From: Oscillospiraceae bacterium
GTDB taxonomy: Bacteria; Bacillota; Clostridia; Oscillospirales; QAMX01
Direction of reading: 5' to 3'
DNA length: 35,909 nucleotides
NCBI GenBank assembly: GCA_015067675.1
Contig: SVMB01000032.1
Coordinates: forward strand, 1 to 35,909
A program made the position numbers and the translations under genes. Below are positions 16,148 through 23,911 of this stretch, piece after piece. The notes beneath the pieces were generated by a model. That model had not been told where the DNA came from, searched no databases, and worked only from the letters and a program-made list of their open reading frames with translations. The stretch's first letter is position 1. Each line of letters starts with the position of its first letter.

Positions 16148-17635
16148 TCAGCCTACCGCGATCAGCGCCGTGCCCTGCTTTCCCTTTCCTACCAGCACGT
16201 CGCCCTCTCGTCTCAGCTCCACGCCGTAACTACTCACCATCTGGCACGCACTGCCCTCCGGCAGCACATACGTCAGCGTATTCTCACGCTCCCCATAAAA
16301 GTCCATCACCACGTACGTCGTGCCTTCATACTCATACGCGTTCACGCACGCGCCTTCCTTCTCCGGCGCAAAATATCTCCTGTACGCAACGCCCTTCGAT
16401 CTATCATGCGTCGGCATATCCTTGACCGCCGTCCCCCGCGGAATATACTCCCCGCTGAAGTTCGGATACGTCTTTCTCGATGCAACCATCATCGCAGCCG
16501 AGTCAATATTCTTGATTCTCACCGACGGTACGCCGTCATACACCGGCAGATAACCCCCCGCAAACGCCGCAACACAGCTTCCGTCCGCACGACGGATGAA
16601 GTCCAGCTGATGATCCGGCGGGAACTCCGGATTCTCCCACAGATCGGCGGTCAACCGCACACCGTTCGGGAACTCCCCGTCCGTCGTGTTATACGGCACA
16701 CGGAAATCGTACGACTTTCCCTTATACTCCACGGGCTTCAGCGTCGGAATCACGCGCCAGACGCCGCCGTTGCCTACGTTATTCTTCTCCTGGTACATGA
16801 TGCCCATGTTGCCGTACCACCGCACGTCCTGCAGACGCTTATGGTCGAAGATCACCAGCATCGTGCCGTCGCCGAGAATGCGGTAGATGATCGAGTGATG
16901 CAGCATCGCCTCGCCCACCGCAAGGTCGGGATCCGTGGTGTAGCCGCCCTCGGGGCGTCCCGCACGCAGCGCGTCGGCCACCGTGGCGGGGTTGATGATC
17001 TCGTACTCCTCCACGATCTCGCCGCAGTCCACGTCGTAGGCGCCGCCGTAGACCAGGAAGCGTTTGCCGTCCTTATAGGCGTAGATGGAGCGCTTGAGGT
17101 AGCGGTTGGCAGAGCTCATCTGCGCGCCGCCGTGCTGGGAAACCGGAACGATGTCATCGGTATGCACGCCGTGGCTGACGTAGGTCAGCTTTCCCGTGAT
17201 CTCCCGGGCAAAGTCGAAGATGACCTTGGATTCGCCGATATTCTCCGACAGGAAGATGAGGTTTTCCTCGTTGCCGATGCGCATCAGGGTCCAGGAAAGT
17301 CCCGCTTCGTCCTTCCAGAGGGAGCCCACGTCGGCCACGGTCTTACCGTGGTCGGGCAGAAAGACCACCACGCCCGCAGGCCAGGCGTGATTGGCGCCGA
17401 TATACTCGCCGTTGATCTTCTGGGGCACGCATTCGTCGGTGGCAAAGGACAGCACGGTGTCGATATGCCACTCGTCGTTATGGGTACGGCGGCGCAGGCC
17501 GGCGGTATGGAAGCTCACCGGGCAGTTATAGGCGTTGGTGCCCTTCAGGATGCCGCGGAAAAACTGCAGCAGGTCATACTGATCGGAATAAGGCGTACAG
17601 AATACGGCTTCGCCGCAGGTGGTGGAAATAATCAT
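16148..17635 (-). CDS. Unrecognised 495-residue protein
   Basis: I do not recognise this family. The start has a GGGAGGAT site 6 bp before the ATG and a promoter at 17698-17726, and the whole frame keeps normal coding character, so it is a real gene. The protein is soluble, has no signal peptide and is rich in short beta strands and aromatic residues, as in sugar-active or beta-sandwich proteins. Histidine-rich spots include THNDEWHID near residue 51, VSHGVHTDD near 153 and EAMLHHSIIYR near 236. The C-terminal 90 residues (YEGTTYVVMDFYGERENTLTY) look like a beta-sandwich domain. It lies after the alpha-galactosidase gene, so a role in glycan use is plausible. Its 3' end is purine-rich towards R2. 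Confidence 0.7.
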   Translation of the reverse strand: MIISTTCGEAVFCTPYSDQYDLLQFFRGILKGTNAYNCPVSFHTAGLRRRTHNDEWHIDTVLSFATDECVPQKINGEYIGANHAWPAGVVVFLPDHGKTVADVGSLWKDEAGLSWTLMRIGNEENLIFLSENIGESKVIFDFAREITGKLTYVSHGVHTDDIVPVSQHGGAQMSSANRYLKRSIYAYKDGKRFLVYGGAYDVDCGEIVEEYEIINPATVADALRAGRPEGGYTTDPDLAVGEAMLHHSIIYRILGDGTMLVIFDHKRLQDVRWYGNMGIMYQEKNNVGNGGVWRVIPTLKPVEYKGKSYDFRVPYNTTDGEFPNGVRLTADLWENPEFPPDHQLDFIRRADGSCVAAFAGGYLPVYDGVPSVRIKNIDSAAMMVASRKTYPNFSGEYIPRGTAVKDMPTHDRSKGVAYRRYFAPEKEGACVNAYEYEGTTYVVMDFYGERENTLTYVLPEGSACQMVSSYGVELRREGDVLVGKGKQGTALIAVG

Positions 17636-17697
17636 GTGACAATCCTCCCAAGAATTGGCGGAGGCCGCATCGTCGGCGGCACCCCGCGGATATGTTC

Positions 17698-17726
17698 AGT
17701 ATAGCACAGAATTTGGACTTTGGGAA
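17698..17726 (-). promoter_or_regulatory. Promoter of the 16148-17635 gene
   Basis: On the minus strand, TTCCCA (17721-17726), 17-bp spacer, TATACT (17698-17703), in the 112-bp gap after the alpha-galactosidase gene. A GC-rich hairpin-prone leader of about 55 nt follows. Confidence 0.55.
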
Positions 17727-17747
17727 GAAAAATCCTGCAGCGGCGCG

Positions 17748-19664
17748 TCATGCCTCGCGGTACTCGAGAATAACTGAGCTGCGCTTATCCGGCAGCGTGA
17801 TGGTGACGGCGGCACTTCCTGTGGTGATCTCCCCCGTATCGAGGTTTTCAACCGTCACCCTTTGATCGGCGGCGACGCCCCGCAGGTTAATCGTCACCCG
17901 ATCAAAGGGCGATTCACAGCGGCGGAAGGCCAGAACGACGCCCGCCTTCTTCTCCGGGTCATGGTATTGCCAGACAGCCCAGGAAGAGGGATCGAACACG
18001 TTGGACCCGTGGCTATAGAAGTCGCGGGAGAGATAGCCCCGGATACGGCGGTATTCGTGGGTGATGGCGGCTGCGCGGTCCAGTTCTTTCTCATCAAGGT
18101 TCTGGATGATGCCGTTCCAGAACGCGCCGCCCCAGCTGGAGGAATAGGAGCTGCGGATATTATAAAGGTCGTTCTTGGTCTTGGTGGTACAGCCGTTGAA
18201 GGGAAGGTACCGGGAGATACCGGCGTTATGGGTCTGCAGAACCTCGGCTTCCTCGTTAAAGGCGCACTGGTAGTCACTGCGGAAGAAGGGAATGGCGCGG
18301 CTGAGGGTCTCGATATCGATACGGCGGCCGCCGGAGGAGCAGTTATCGATGATCAGGCCGGGGAACCGGGCAAGGAGGCGATCCCAGAGCTCGTAGAGGC
18401 CGGTGATATGGCGGATCTCGGAGATTCCCCGGCGATCGGGGGCGTCGGCTGCCTCAAAGAAGGCGGTGATCGGCATATTGAAGTCCTGACGGTAGCAGGA
18501 GAGGTTTAATTTCTCCACATAGCCCGCGATGAGGTTGAAAATATAGTCCTGCGCTTCGGGGATGCCGTAATTGACAAGGCAGTTGGAGCCGCCCGGCAGG
18601 GTGAAGAACCACTCGGGATGCGCAACCGTCACGGGAGTCCCTGCCACGGCGCGTTCCGGCTCGATCCAGAGCATCAGGCGCATATCACCCCCGGCGGCGG
18701 TCTCGGCCACGTCGGTCAGACCGCCCGGATGGACACGCTCGTTTACCCGCCAGTCGCCGGTGTATCTTCCCCAATCGCCGGTATAGGGGTCATCGCAGAC
18801 AGTACAGTTACCGTACCAGCCCGCGTCGATCCAGACGTCCTCAAAGCAGGCACCGTGCTCGGCAAGCGCCGTCATCCTTCGTTTCATCTCGTTGCTGGGA
18901 AGCCCGCCCCAGAGTTCATAGGCCAGAAGTCCCTCCCGGGTGGCAGGTGTACAGGCGGTATGGGAGAAGTGATTGCGGATGAGGCGGCGGAACTTGTTGT
19001 ACTTATCCTCGCCTGCGGCGTAGGCCATGATGAGGATGGAGGAAGTGCGCAGCTTTTCCCCGGGTTCGAGGTAAAAGCCGGTGTTCTGCAGACCCGTGCA
19101 GACCTGCACGCCGTCGTCGCGTCCCGCAAAGTCGGCCTTCCAGTCACCGGTCCAGCCGACGGCGACGATGTAGCCCGCGCCGGAGGCGGTCACGTCAAAG
19201 AAGGGCATGGTACCGTTGGAGGAGCGGCCGCCCACGTTTGCAAAGGAGTAGCTGCGCCGCTGTCCGCGCACGTCGAGGTACACATGGCACAGGCCGAATT
19301 CCTCGGCACTGGCGCGGTCATCGGAGTCGTACTGCTGCTTGCCGAAGACACAGCCGTTCATGGAGATCACGCAGAGGCTGCCGGGCTTGGGCATGAAGCC
19401 GGGACGGGGAGGTGCGGGCGGGTCGAGGGGAAGAAGCGCGTCGCAGTCGAGGATATCCGCGATGACGGCGGTGTTTTCCTGTCCCCGGTTTTCAAAGGTC
19501 AGCACCCAATGGCAGGCGTCACTTTCGGGGTACTCGGTGAGGTGCGCGGTGACGGTAAGGCGGTCGTCGATGGCATAGATATAATCGCTGCCGCTGACGC
19601 GAGGCGTGAGGGATACGGACGTGATACGTTCTCCGTTATAGAGAAAGCTGAACTGCGGTTTCAT
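17748..19664 (-). CDS. GH36-like alpha-galactosidase / alpha-N-acetylgalactosaminidase
   Basis: The 638-residue protein has an N-terminal beta-supersandwich (1-230), a TIM barrel (about 240-520) and a C-terminal beta domain. The barrel shows VWIDAGWYG (277-285), WIEPERA (333-339), YRQDFN (391-396) with Asp394 as candidate nucleophile, NCSSGGRRID (441-450) and FFRSDY (460-465) with Asp464 as candidate acid/base. These are the clan-D melibiase positions. Length is somewhat below the usual 700 or more, and the YRQDFN motif differs from the common KWDMN form, so the sugar could be GalNAc. No signal peptide is seen. It follows the transporter gene by 38 bp and is probably co-transcribed with it, under the AraC regulator at 20679. 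Confidence 0.82.
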   Translation of the reverse strand: MKPQFSFLYNGERITSVSLTPRVSGSDYIYAIDDRLTVTAHLTEYPESDACHWVLTFENRGQENTAVIADILDCDALLPLDPPAPPRPGFMPKPGSLCVISMNGCVFGKQQYDSDDRASAEEFGLCHVYLDVRGQRRSYSFANVGGRSSNGTMPFFDVTASGAGYIVAVGWTGDWKADFAGRDDGVQVCTGLQNTGFYLEPGEKLRTSSILIMAYAAGEDKYNKFRRLIRNHFSHTACTPATREGLLAYELWGGLPSNEMKRRMTALAEHGACFEDVWIDAGWYGNCTVCDDPYTGDWGRYTGDWRVNERVHPGGLTDVAETAAGGDMRLMLWIEPERAVAGTPVTVAHPEWFFTLPGGSNCLVNYGIPEAQDYIFNLIAGYVEKLNLSCYRQDFNMPITAFFEAADAPDRRGISEIRHITGLYELWDRLLARFPGLIIDNCSSGGRRIDIETLSRAIPFFRSDYQCAFNEEAEVLQTHNAGISRYLPFNGCTTKTKNDLYNIRSSYSSSWGGAFWNGIIQNLDEKELDRAAAITHEYRRIRGYLSRDFYSHGSNVFDPSSWAVWQYHDPEKKAGVVLAFRRCESPFDRVTINLRGVAADQRVTVENLDTGEITTGSAAVTITLPDKRSSVILEYREA

Positions 19665-19702
19665 GGCAATATCCTTTCGTTGATGGGTTGTATGTCAATG
19701 GC

Positions 19703-20554
19703 TTACGGGACAAGGCAGATGGCGATGAGGGCGGCGATACCGCCGACGAGGCCGACGAGCTGGCGGCGGGTCAGGGTCTCGCGGAAGAGGGTAACGGAGA
19801 CGAGGGAGCTTGCGATGATGGCGCTGCCGTTGATGAGGGGGAAGAAGAGCTGTGAGGGGATGACGCCGGAGAGTCTGAGGTTAATATAGTTCATGGCAAA
19901 CGTACACGCGCCGCAGGTGACGGCTGCGGCAAGGGTCATCCCGCGGGGCAGGATTGCCTTCACGCCCCGTCCTGCCCGGAGCCATGACCAGGCAAAGGAG
20001 CAGGCAAAGGCCGTGAAGAGAAACCCGCTCACCTCCTCCCGATAAGCCGAGGTCTGATGGATCTTCTGCAGCACGCCGATGGCGCCCTGGAGCAGAAACG
20101 CCGGGATGCAGAAGAGGAACCACCGGCGGTTGACGCCGGTACCGTCGGTGCGGTCCAGGGAGAGGTAGATGAAGAAGAGCAGTACGAACACCATGCTGAG
20201 TTTTCCTGCGCTGAACGACTCGCCGAAAAAGACGCCTGACAGGGTGGGGATGATCATGGACGAGGTGGTCAGCAGCAGGGTGATATGCATGGGGCCGGAG
20301 CCCAGTGCGCGCATTTTATAGTACGCCGAGAGCGCCGTCACGACGCCGAAGAGCAGTCCGGAGAGCAGCGTATACAAAGACATCCCGCCGCCCAGCAGCA
20401 ATGCGCCGAAGGCCAGCAGGCAGACGCTGTAGACGATGATATTATAGGCCTGAATCTGCCGGGGGCCGGAGAGCCGCTTCTTGCAGACGTGATTTGACAG
20501 GCAATTATAGAGTACGACCGAGGAAATGGATGTGAGCAGCAGCAGAATTTGCAT
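19703..20554 (-). CDS. DMT-superfamily (EamA-like) transporter
   Basis: The ATG at 20552-20554 is chosen because CCGGAGGT lies 8 bp before it; upstream codons add a hydrophilic, promoter-overlapping stretch. The 283-residue protein has about ten hydrophobic helices in two halves, as in EamA/drug-metabolite transporters. Segments such as TLLLTTSSMIIPTLSGVFFGE and its second-half counterpart (LFFPLINGSAIIASSLVSVTLFRE) show the internal duplication. Because it is the first gene of an operon with an alpha-galactosidase, sugar uptake or export is a reasonable guess, but many DMT proteins move amino acids or nucleotide sugars. Its upstream region shares a symmetric operator with the divergent AraC gene. 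Confidence 0.78.
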   Translation of the reverse strand: MQILLLLTSISSVVLYNCLSNHVCKKRLSGPRQIQAYNIIVYSVCLLAFGALLLGGGMSLYTLLSGLLFGVVTALSAYYKMRALGSGPMHITLLLTTSSMIIPTLSGVFFGESFSAGKLSMVFVLLFFIYLSLDRTDGTGVNRRWFLFCIPAFLLQGAIGVLQKIHQTSAYREEVSGFLFTAFACSFAWSWLRAGRGVKAILPRGMTLAAAVTCGACTFAMNYINLRLSGVIPSQLFFPLINGSAIIASSLVSVTLFRETLTRRQLVGLVGGIAALIAICLVP

Positions 20555-20590
20555 GATACGACCTCCGGGAGCAGTGGTATGTGAATATAA

Positions 20591-20641
20591 TACCATATCG
20601 TCATCCGGTTTTCTGTTGACGAACCGGCAGAAAATATGGTA
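20591..20641. promoter_or_regulatory. Nested symmetric operator between divergent genes
   Basis: Two dyads share one centre at about 20616: TACCATAT (20591-20598) with ATATGGTA (20634-20641), and CCGGTT (20605-20610) with AACCGG (20622-20627). The gaps between outer and inner arms are 6 bp on both sides. The outer arms touch the -10 of the AraC gene (20640-20645) and the mirrored TATTAT of the transporter gene (20587-20592). It is the likely site of the AraC regulator encoded beside it. Confidence 0.6.
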
Positions 20642-20645
20642 AAAT
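20616..20645 (+). promoter_or_regulatory. Promoter of the AraC regulator at 20679
   Basis: TTGACG (20616-20621), 18-bp spacer, TAAAAT (20640-20645), embedded in the symmetric operator. Confidence 0.6.
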
Positions 20646-20678
20646 CGTCAAAACAACAAATCAGCAGGAGGACGGCGT

Positions 20679-21491
20679 ATGCACAGCGGGGTCGCAAAGG
20701 AATTTTCCCTCCGAAACCTGTCCGGGTTTGACTTTCGGATCAAGTACACCGAGACAGACCACGCAAGCCATGTTTTTGAGATCGACCTGCACACCCACGA
20801 TGTATATGAGCTCTACGTCAACCTCTCCGGAGACGTATCGTTTCTGGTGGAGAATCAGCTCCATCCCCTCTCCCGGGGTGACGTGATCCTGACCCGTCCC
20901 GGGCAGCAGCACCACTGTGTCTACCGCTCCGAAGCTCCCCACCGGCTGTTCTGGATTCTCTTCGACGCAGGGAAAAATCCGGAGATTGCGGGCTTTCTCG
21001 AGCGAGAGATCGGCACCGGCTGCATCCGGATGGCGGAGCCCGGGCGTGAGGAGTTCATCACCCTCTGCGGCGAGCTGATGCAGGAGGACACAGGCGATGC
21101 GCTTGGCTGGGGACACTTCTGGCGGATGCTGATGCTTTTACGCGCAGGCGCTGCCCACCGTCAGCAGGACGCAGCGCCGCTGCCGGAGGATCTGGCGCGC
21201 ACCCTTACCTACATCGACGCGCACATCTCCGAGCCCTTACAGGTTCGGGACATCGCCCGGTCACTCTACATCAGCGAGAGCACCATTCAGCGGCGGTTTC
21301 TCACCTATCTGGACATGAAGCCTGCGGCGTACATCCGCACAAAGAAGCTCGCCACTGCGGCAGGACTGCTGCGCGGCGGCGCAACGGTGCTGGAAGCGGG
21401 TCTGGCCGTGGGCTATGCCGACAACTCCCACTTCATTCGGATCTTTCGCAGGCAGTACGGCGTCACGCCCCACACCTACGCCAGGCGGTAA
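20679..21491 (+). CDS. AraC-family transcriptional regulator
   Basis: The 270-residue protein has an N-terminal cupin (about 35-95: LHTHDVYELYVNLSGD, RGDVILTRPGQQHH) and a C-terminal double HTH (about 170-268, with VRDIARSLYISESTIQRRF and AGLAVGYADNSHFIRIFRRQ). The start follows AGGAGG by about 8 bp. It lies between two likely targets: the divergent transporter/alpha-galactosidase operon, with which it shares a symmetric operator, and the co-directional sulfatase/glycyl radical operon that begins with its own promoter 20 bp after this stop codon. The cupin histidines suggest sensing of a small sugar or acid. Confidence 0.9.
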   Translation: MHSGVAKEFSLRNLSGFDFRIKYTETDHASHVFEIDLHTHDVYELYVNLSGDVSFLVENQLHPLSRGDVILTRPGQQHHCVYRSEAPHRLFWILFDAGKNPEIAGFLEREIGTGCIRMAEPGREEFITLCGELMQEDTGDALGWGHFWRMLMLLRAGAAHRQQDAAPLPEDLARTLTYIDAHISEPLQVRDIARSLYISESTIQRRFLTYLDMKPAAYIRTKKLATAAGLLRGGATVLEAGLAVGYADNSHFIRIFRRQYGVTPHTYARR

Positions 21492-21511
21492 ACTTTTTCT
21501 TTCTATCCGTC

Positions 21512-21539
21512 TGGACAATCCCGCCGCGCCTGTTATAAT
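21512..21539 (+). promoter_or_regulatory. Promoter of the sulfatase-glycyl radical enzyme operon
   Basis: TGGACA (21512-21517), 16-bp spacer, a perfect TATAAT (21534-21539), then AAGGAGCG before the ATG at 21574. No terminator is seen between this and 29698, supporting a five-gene transcript. Confidence 0.65.
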
Positions 21540-21573
21540 AAAGATATCCTCTCTGTTAAGGAGCGTGCGTCCT

Positions 21574-23034
21574 ATGAAACATCCCAACATCGTCTTTATC
21601 CTCTCCGACGATCAGGGCTACTGGTCGCTGGGCTGCACCGGCAATTCTGAGATCATCACCCCCAACATCGACCGTCTGGCCGATGAGGGAACCCTCATGT
21701 CCAACTTCTTCTGCGCATCCCCCGTCTGCAGTCCCGCCCGGGCAAGTCTGCTCACCGGCACCATCCCCAGCGCCCACGGCGTGCACGACTGGCTGCGGGA
21801 CGATACGCCGCAGCAGGCGGCGATTGAATACCTCGCCGGGCAGTATTCCTACACCCGGGCGCTCTCCGAGGCAGGCTATGACTGCGCCCTCTCCGGCAAA
21901 TGGCACATGGGCGCCTCCGATCATCCCCAGCAGGGATTCTCCCACTGGTTCTGCCACAAGCGCGGCGGCGGCCCCTATTACAACGCTCCCATGTACCGCG
22001 ACGGCGTGCTCTATGAAGAGCCCCGCTACATCACCGATGTCATCACCGACGACGCCATCTCCTATCTGGATTCCCGTGCGGGGAAAGAGGAACCATTCTT
22101 CCTCTACGTGGGCTACACCGCGCCCCATTCCCCGTGGCTTGACAATCATCCGAAGGAATATACCGACTTATACGAGAACTGTCCCTTTGATTCCGTGCCC
22201 CATCTGGCGGATCACCCCCGCCATCCCGACGCGATCTATCTCACCGACAAGGTGTCGCAGGACGAGCGCGGCAATCTCATCGGCTACTATGCCGCCGTCA
22301 CCGCCATGGATACAAACATCGGCCGCATTCTCCGGCGCATCGACGAGCTGGGCCTGCGGGAGGATACCCTCGTCATCTTCACCGCCGACAACGGCTTTTC
22401 CTGCGGGCATCACGGCTTCTGGGGCAAGGGCAACGCCACTTTCCCCATCAATCTCTACGAGGAAAGCGTGAAGGTGCCCTTCATCGCACGCTTCCCCGGG
22501 CGCATTCCGGCGGGAGCAGTATGCGATGCGCTGGTGTCGGCCTACGACTTCATGCCGACGCTTCTCGACTTCGTGGGTGTTCCCGCCCGCGACGAAGCAT
22601 CCCGTCCCGGACGCTCCTTCCTCCCCGCCCTCACAGGCTGTCCCTTCGACGACGACGCCGAGGTGGTGGTCATGGACGAGTACGGCCCCAACCGGATGAT
22701 CCGCACCCGGGATACAAAGCTCATCGTGCGCTATCCCTACGGCCCGGATGAGCTCTACGATCTCGCCGCTGATCCCGGCGAGACGATGAATCTCCTGGTC
22801 TCCGGCGATGCTGCGGCACGCGAGCGTGCACGGGAGCTGCGCCGGCGTCTGGAAGTCTGGTTTGCCCGCTATGCCGATCCGGCAGCAGACGGCTCCCGGC
22901 TCCCGGTCACGGGATCGGGTCAGCGTGATCTGCCCGGTACCCGCGGCGGCGGGGATGCCTTCACCTGCGACGACTACATCCGCAATCACCCGAATTTTGC
23001 AGCCTTCCGGGCAAAACAGCTGCCCGCAGACTGA
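21574..23034 (+). CDS. Sulfatase (formylglycine-dependent, Cys type)
   Basis: The ATG at 21574 follows AAGGAGCG; upstream in-frame codons belong to the end of the AraC region. The 486-residue protein begins MKHPNIVFILSDDQGYW with the metal aspartates at 12-13. The maturation motif is CSPARASLLTG (Cys52-x-Pro-x-Arg), the residue converted to formylglycine. SGKWHMG near 107, TADNGF and the HHGFWGKG segment complete the alkaline-phosphatase-superfamily site. It removes sulfate esters, here probably from a sugar. There is no signal peptide, so it works on imported material. In an anaerobe the cysteine would be matured by an anSME-type radical SAM protein, which is not in the window. First gene of the operon; next gene starts 28 bp later. 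Confidence 0.9.
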   Translation: MKHPNIVFILSDDQGYWSLGCTGNSEIITPNIDRLADEGTLMSNFFCASPVCSPARASLLTGTIPSAHGVHDWLRDDTPQQAAIEYLAGQYSYTRALSEAGYDCALSGKWHMGASDHPQQGFSHWFCHKRGGGPYYNAPMYRDGVLYEEPRYITDVITDDAISYLDSRAGKEEPFFLYVGYTAPHSPWLDNHPKEYTDLYENCPFDSVPHLADHPRHPDAIYLTDKVSQDERGNLIGYYAAVTAMDTNIGRILRRIDELGLREDTLVIFTADNGFSCGHHGFWGKGNATFPINLYEESVKVPFIARFPGRIPAGAVCDALVSAYDFMPTLLDFVGVPARDEASRPGRSFLPALTGCPFDDDAEVVVMDEYGPNRMIRTRDTKLIVRYPYGPDELYDLAADPGETMNLLVSGDAAARERARELRRRLEVWFARYADPAADGSRLPVTGSGQRDLPGTRGGGDAFTCDDYIRNHPNFAAFRAKQLPAD

Positions 23035-23062
23035 CCGATCACCTTTGAAAAGGAGAAGCCCC

Positions 23063-23890
23063 GTGAACGGCGTAATCTTTGATATCCAGCGTTTCTCGGT
23101 ACACGACGGCCCCGGCATCCGTACGACGGTCTTTTTAAAAGGCTGTCCGCTGCGCTGTGCCTGGTGCCACAATCCCGAGGGGCTCACACCTGCTCCGCAG
23201 CTGCAGTTCACCGCGGCGGAATGCATCGGCTGCGGCCGGTGCGGCAGCCGGGATTCCCTGGGTGACGCGGCGCACTGCCCCACCGGTGCGCTGAAAGTCC
23301 GCGGCGAGGAAATCTCCCCGGAGGCGTTATTGCCCACGCTGCTGCGTGACCGGAGCTACTACGGCACGGACGGCGGCGTGACCTTCTCGGGCGGCGAGTG
23401 TCTTGCGCAGGCAGACTTTGTGGCGGAGCTTCTTTCACGGCTGAAAGCCGAGGGGATTCACACCGCCGTGGATACCTCCGGGTATGTGGGCTGGGAGGCC
23501 TTTGAAAAAACGCTTCCTTACACGAACCTCTATCTCTACGACGTCAAACTCGCAGACGATGCGCTGCACAAACAGTATACCGGCGTCTCAAACGCCCGGA
23601 TTCTTGAAAACCTCGAAAAGCTCTCCCTGCGCGGCGCCCGTATCTGGATCCGCGTCCCGGTGATCCCGGACGTGAACGACTCGGATGCCGAAATGCGCAC
23701 CATTGCGCAGATCGTCGGGAGCCTCGCGGGGGTCGAAAAAGTGACCCTGATGCCCTATCACACCCTGGGAATCAGCAAATATGAGACGCTGGGGCTAAAA
23801 CCCGGCTACGAAACCCCCAAAAGCATCTCCAAAGAGAGATTACAGGAATTAAAAGCCCTCTTTCTGCAAAGAGGAATCACGGTAGACTGA
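23063..23890 (+). CDS. Glycyl radical enzyme activase (radical SAM)
   Basis: The start is a GTG with AAAGGAGAAG upstream, giving 275 residues. The N-terminus VNGVIFDIQRFSVHDGPGIR and KGCPLRCAWCHNPEG (Cys28, Cys32, Cys35) are typical of activases that place the radical on a glycyl radical enzyme. A ferredoxin insert follows, but with only one set of four cysteines (Cys54, Cys57, Cys60, Cys72); many activases other than PflA have two sets. The GGE motif reads TFSGGEC instead of the common GGEP. It ends 21 bp before the glycyl radical enzyme gene, its clear partner. It should not be confused with the anSME that matures sulfatases, which has a different layout. Confidence 0.92.
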   Translation: MNGVIFDIQRFSVHDGPGIRTTVFLKGCPLRCAWCHNPEGLTPAPQLQFTAAECIGCGRCGSRDSLGDAAHCPTGALKVRGEEISPEALLPTLLRDRSYYGTDGGVTFSGGECLAQADFVAELLSRLKAEGIHTAVDTSGYVGWEAFEKTLPYTNLYLYDVKLADDALHKQYTGVSNARILENLEKLSLRGARIWIRVPVIPDVNDSDAEMRTIAQIVGSLAGVEKVTLMPYHTLGISKYETLGLKPGYETPKSISKERLQELKALFLQRGITVD

Positions 23891-23911
23891 ATACCGCCTT
23901 CGGAGGAACGA

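Noticed and set aside
16130..17704. 524-residue plus-strand reading frame
   Set aside because: Antisense to the 16148-17635 gene; it starts in repeat R2 and has no start signals.
23063..23890. Radical SAM protein as the sulfatase-maturing enzyme (anSME)
   Set aside because: The DGPGIR and CPLRCAWCHNPEG segments and the ferredoxin insert are those of glycyl radical activases, and the partner enzyme is directly downstream.
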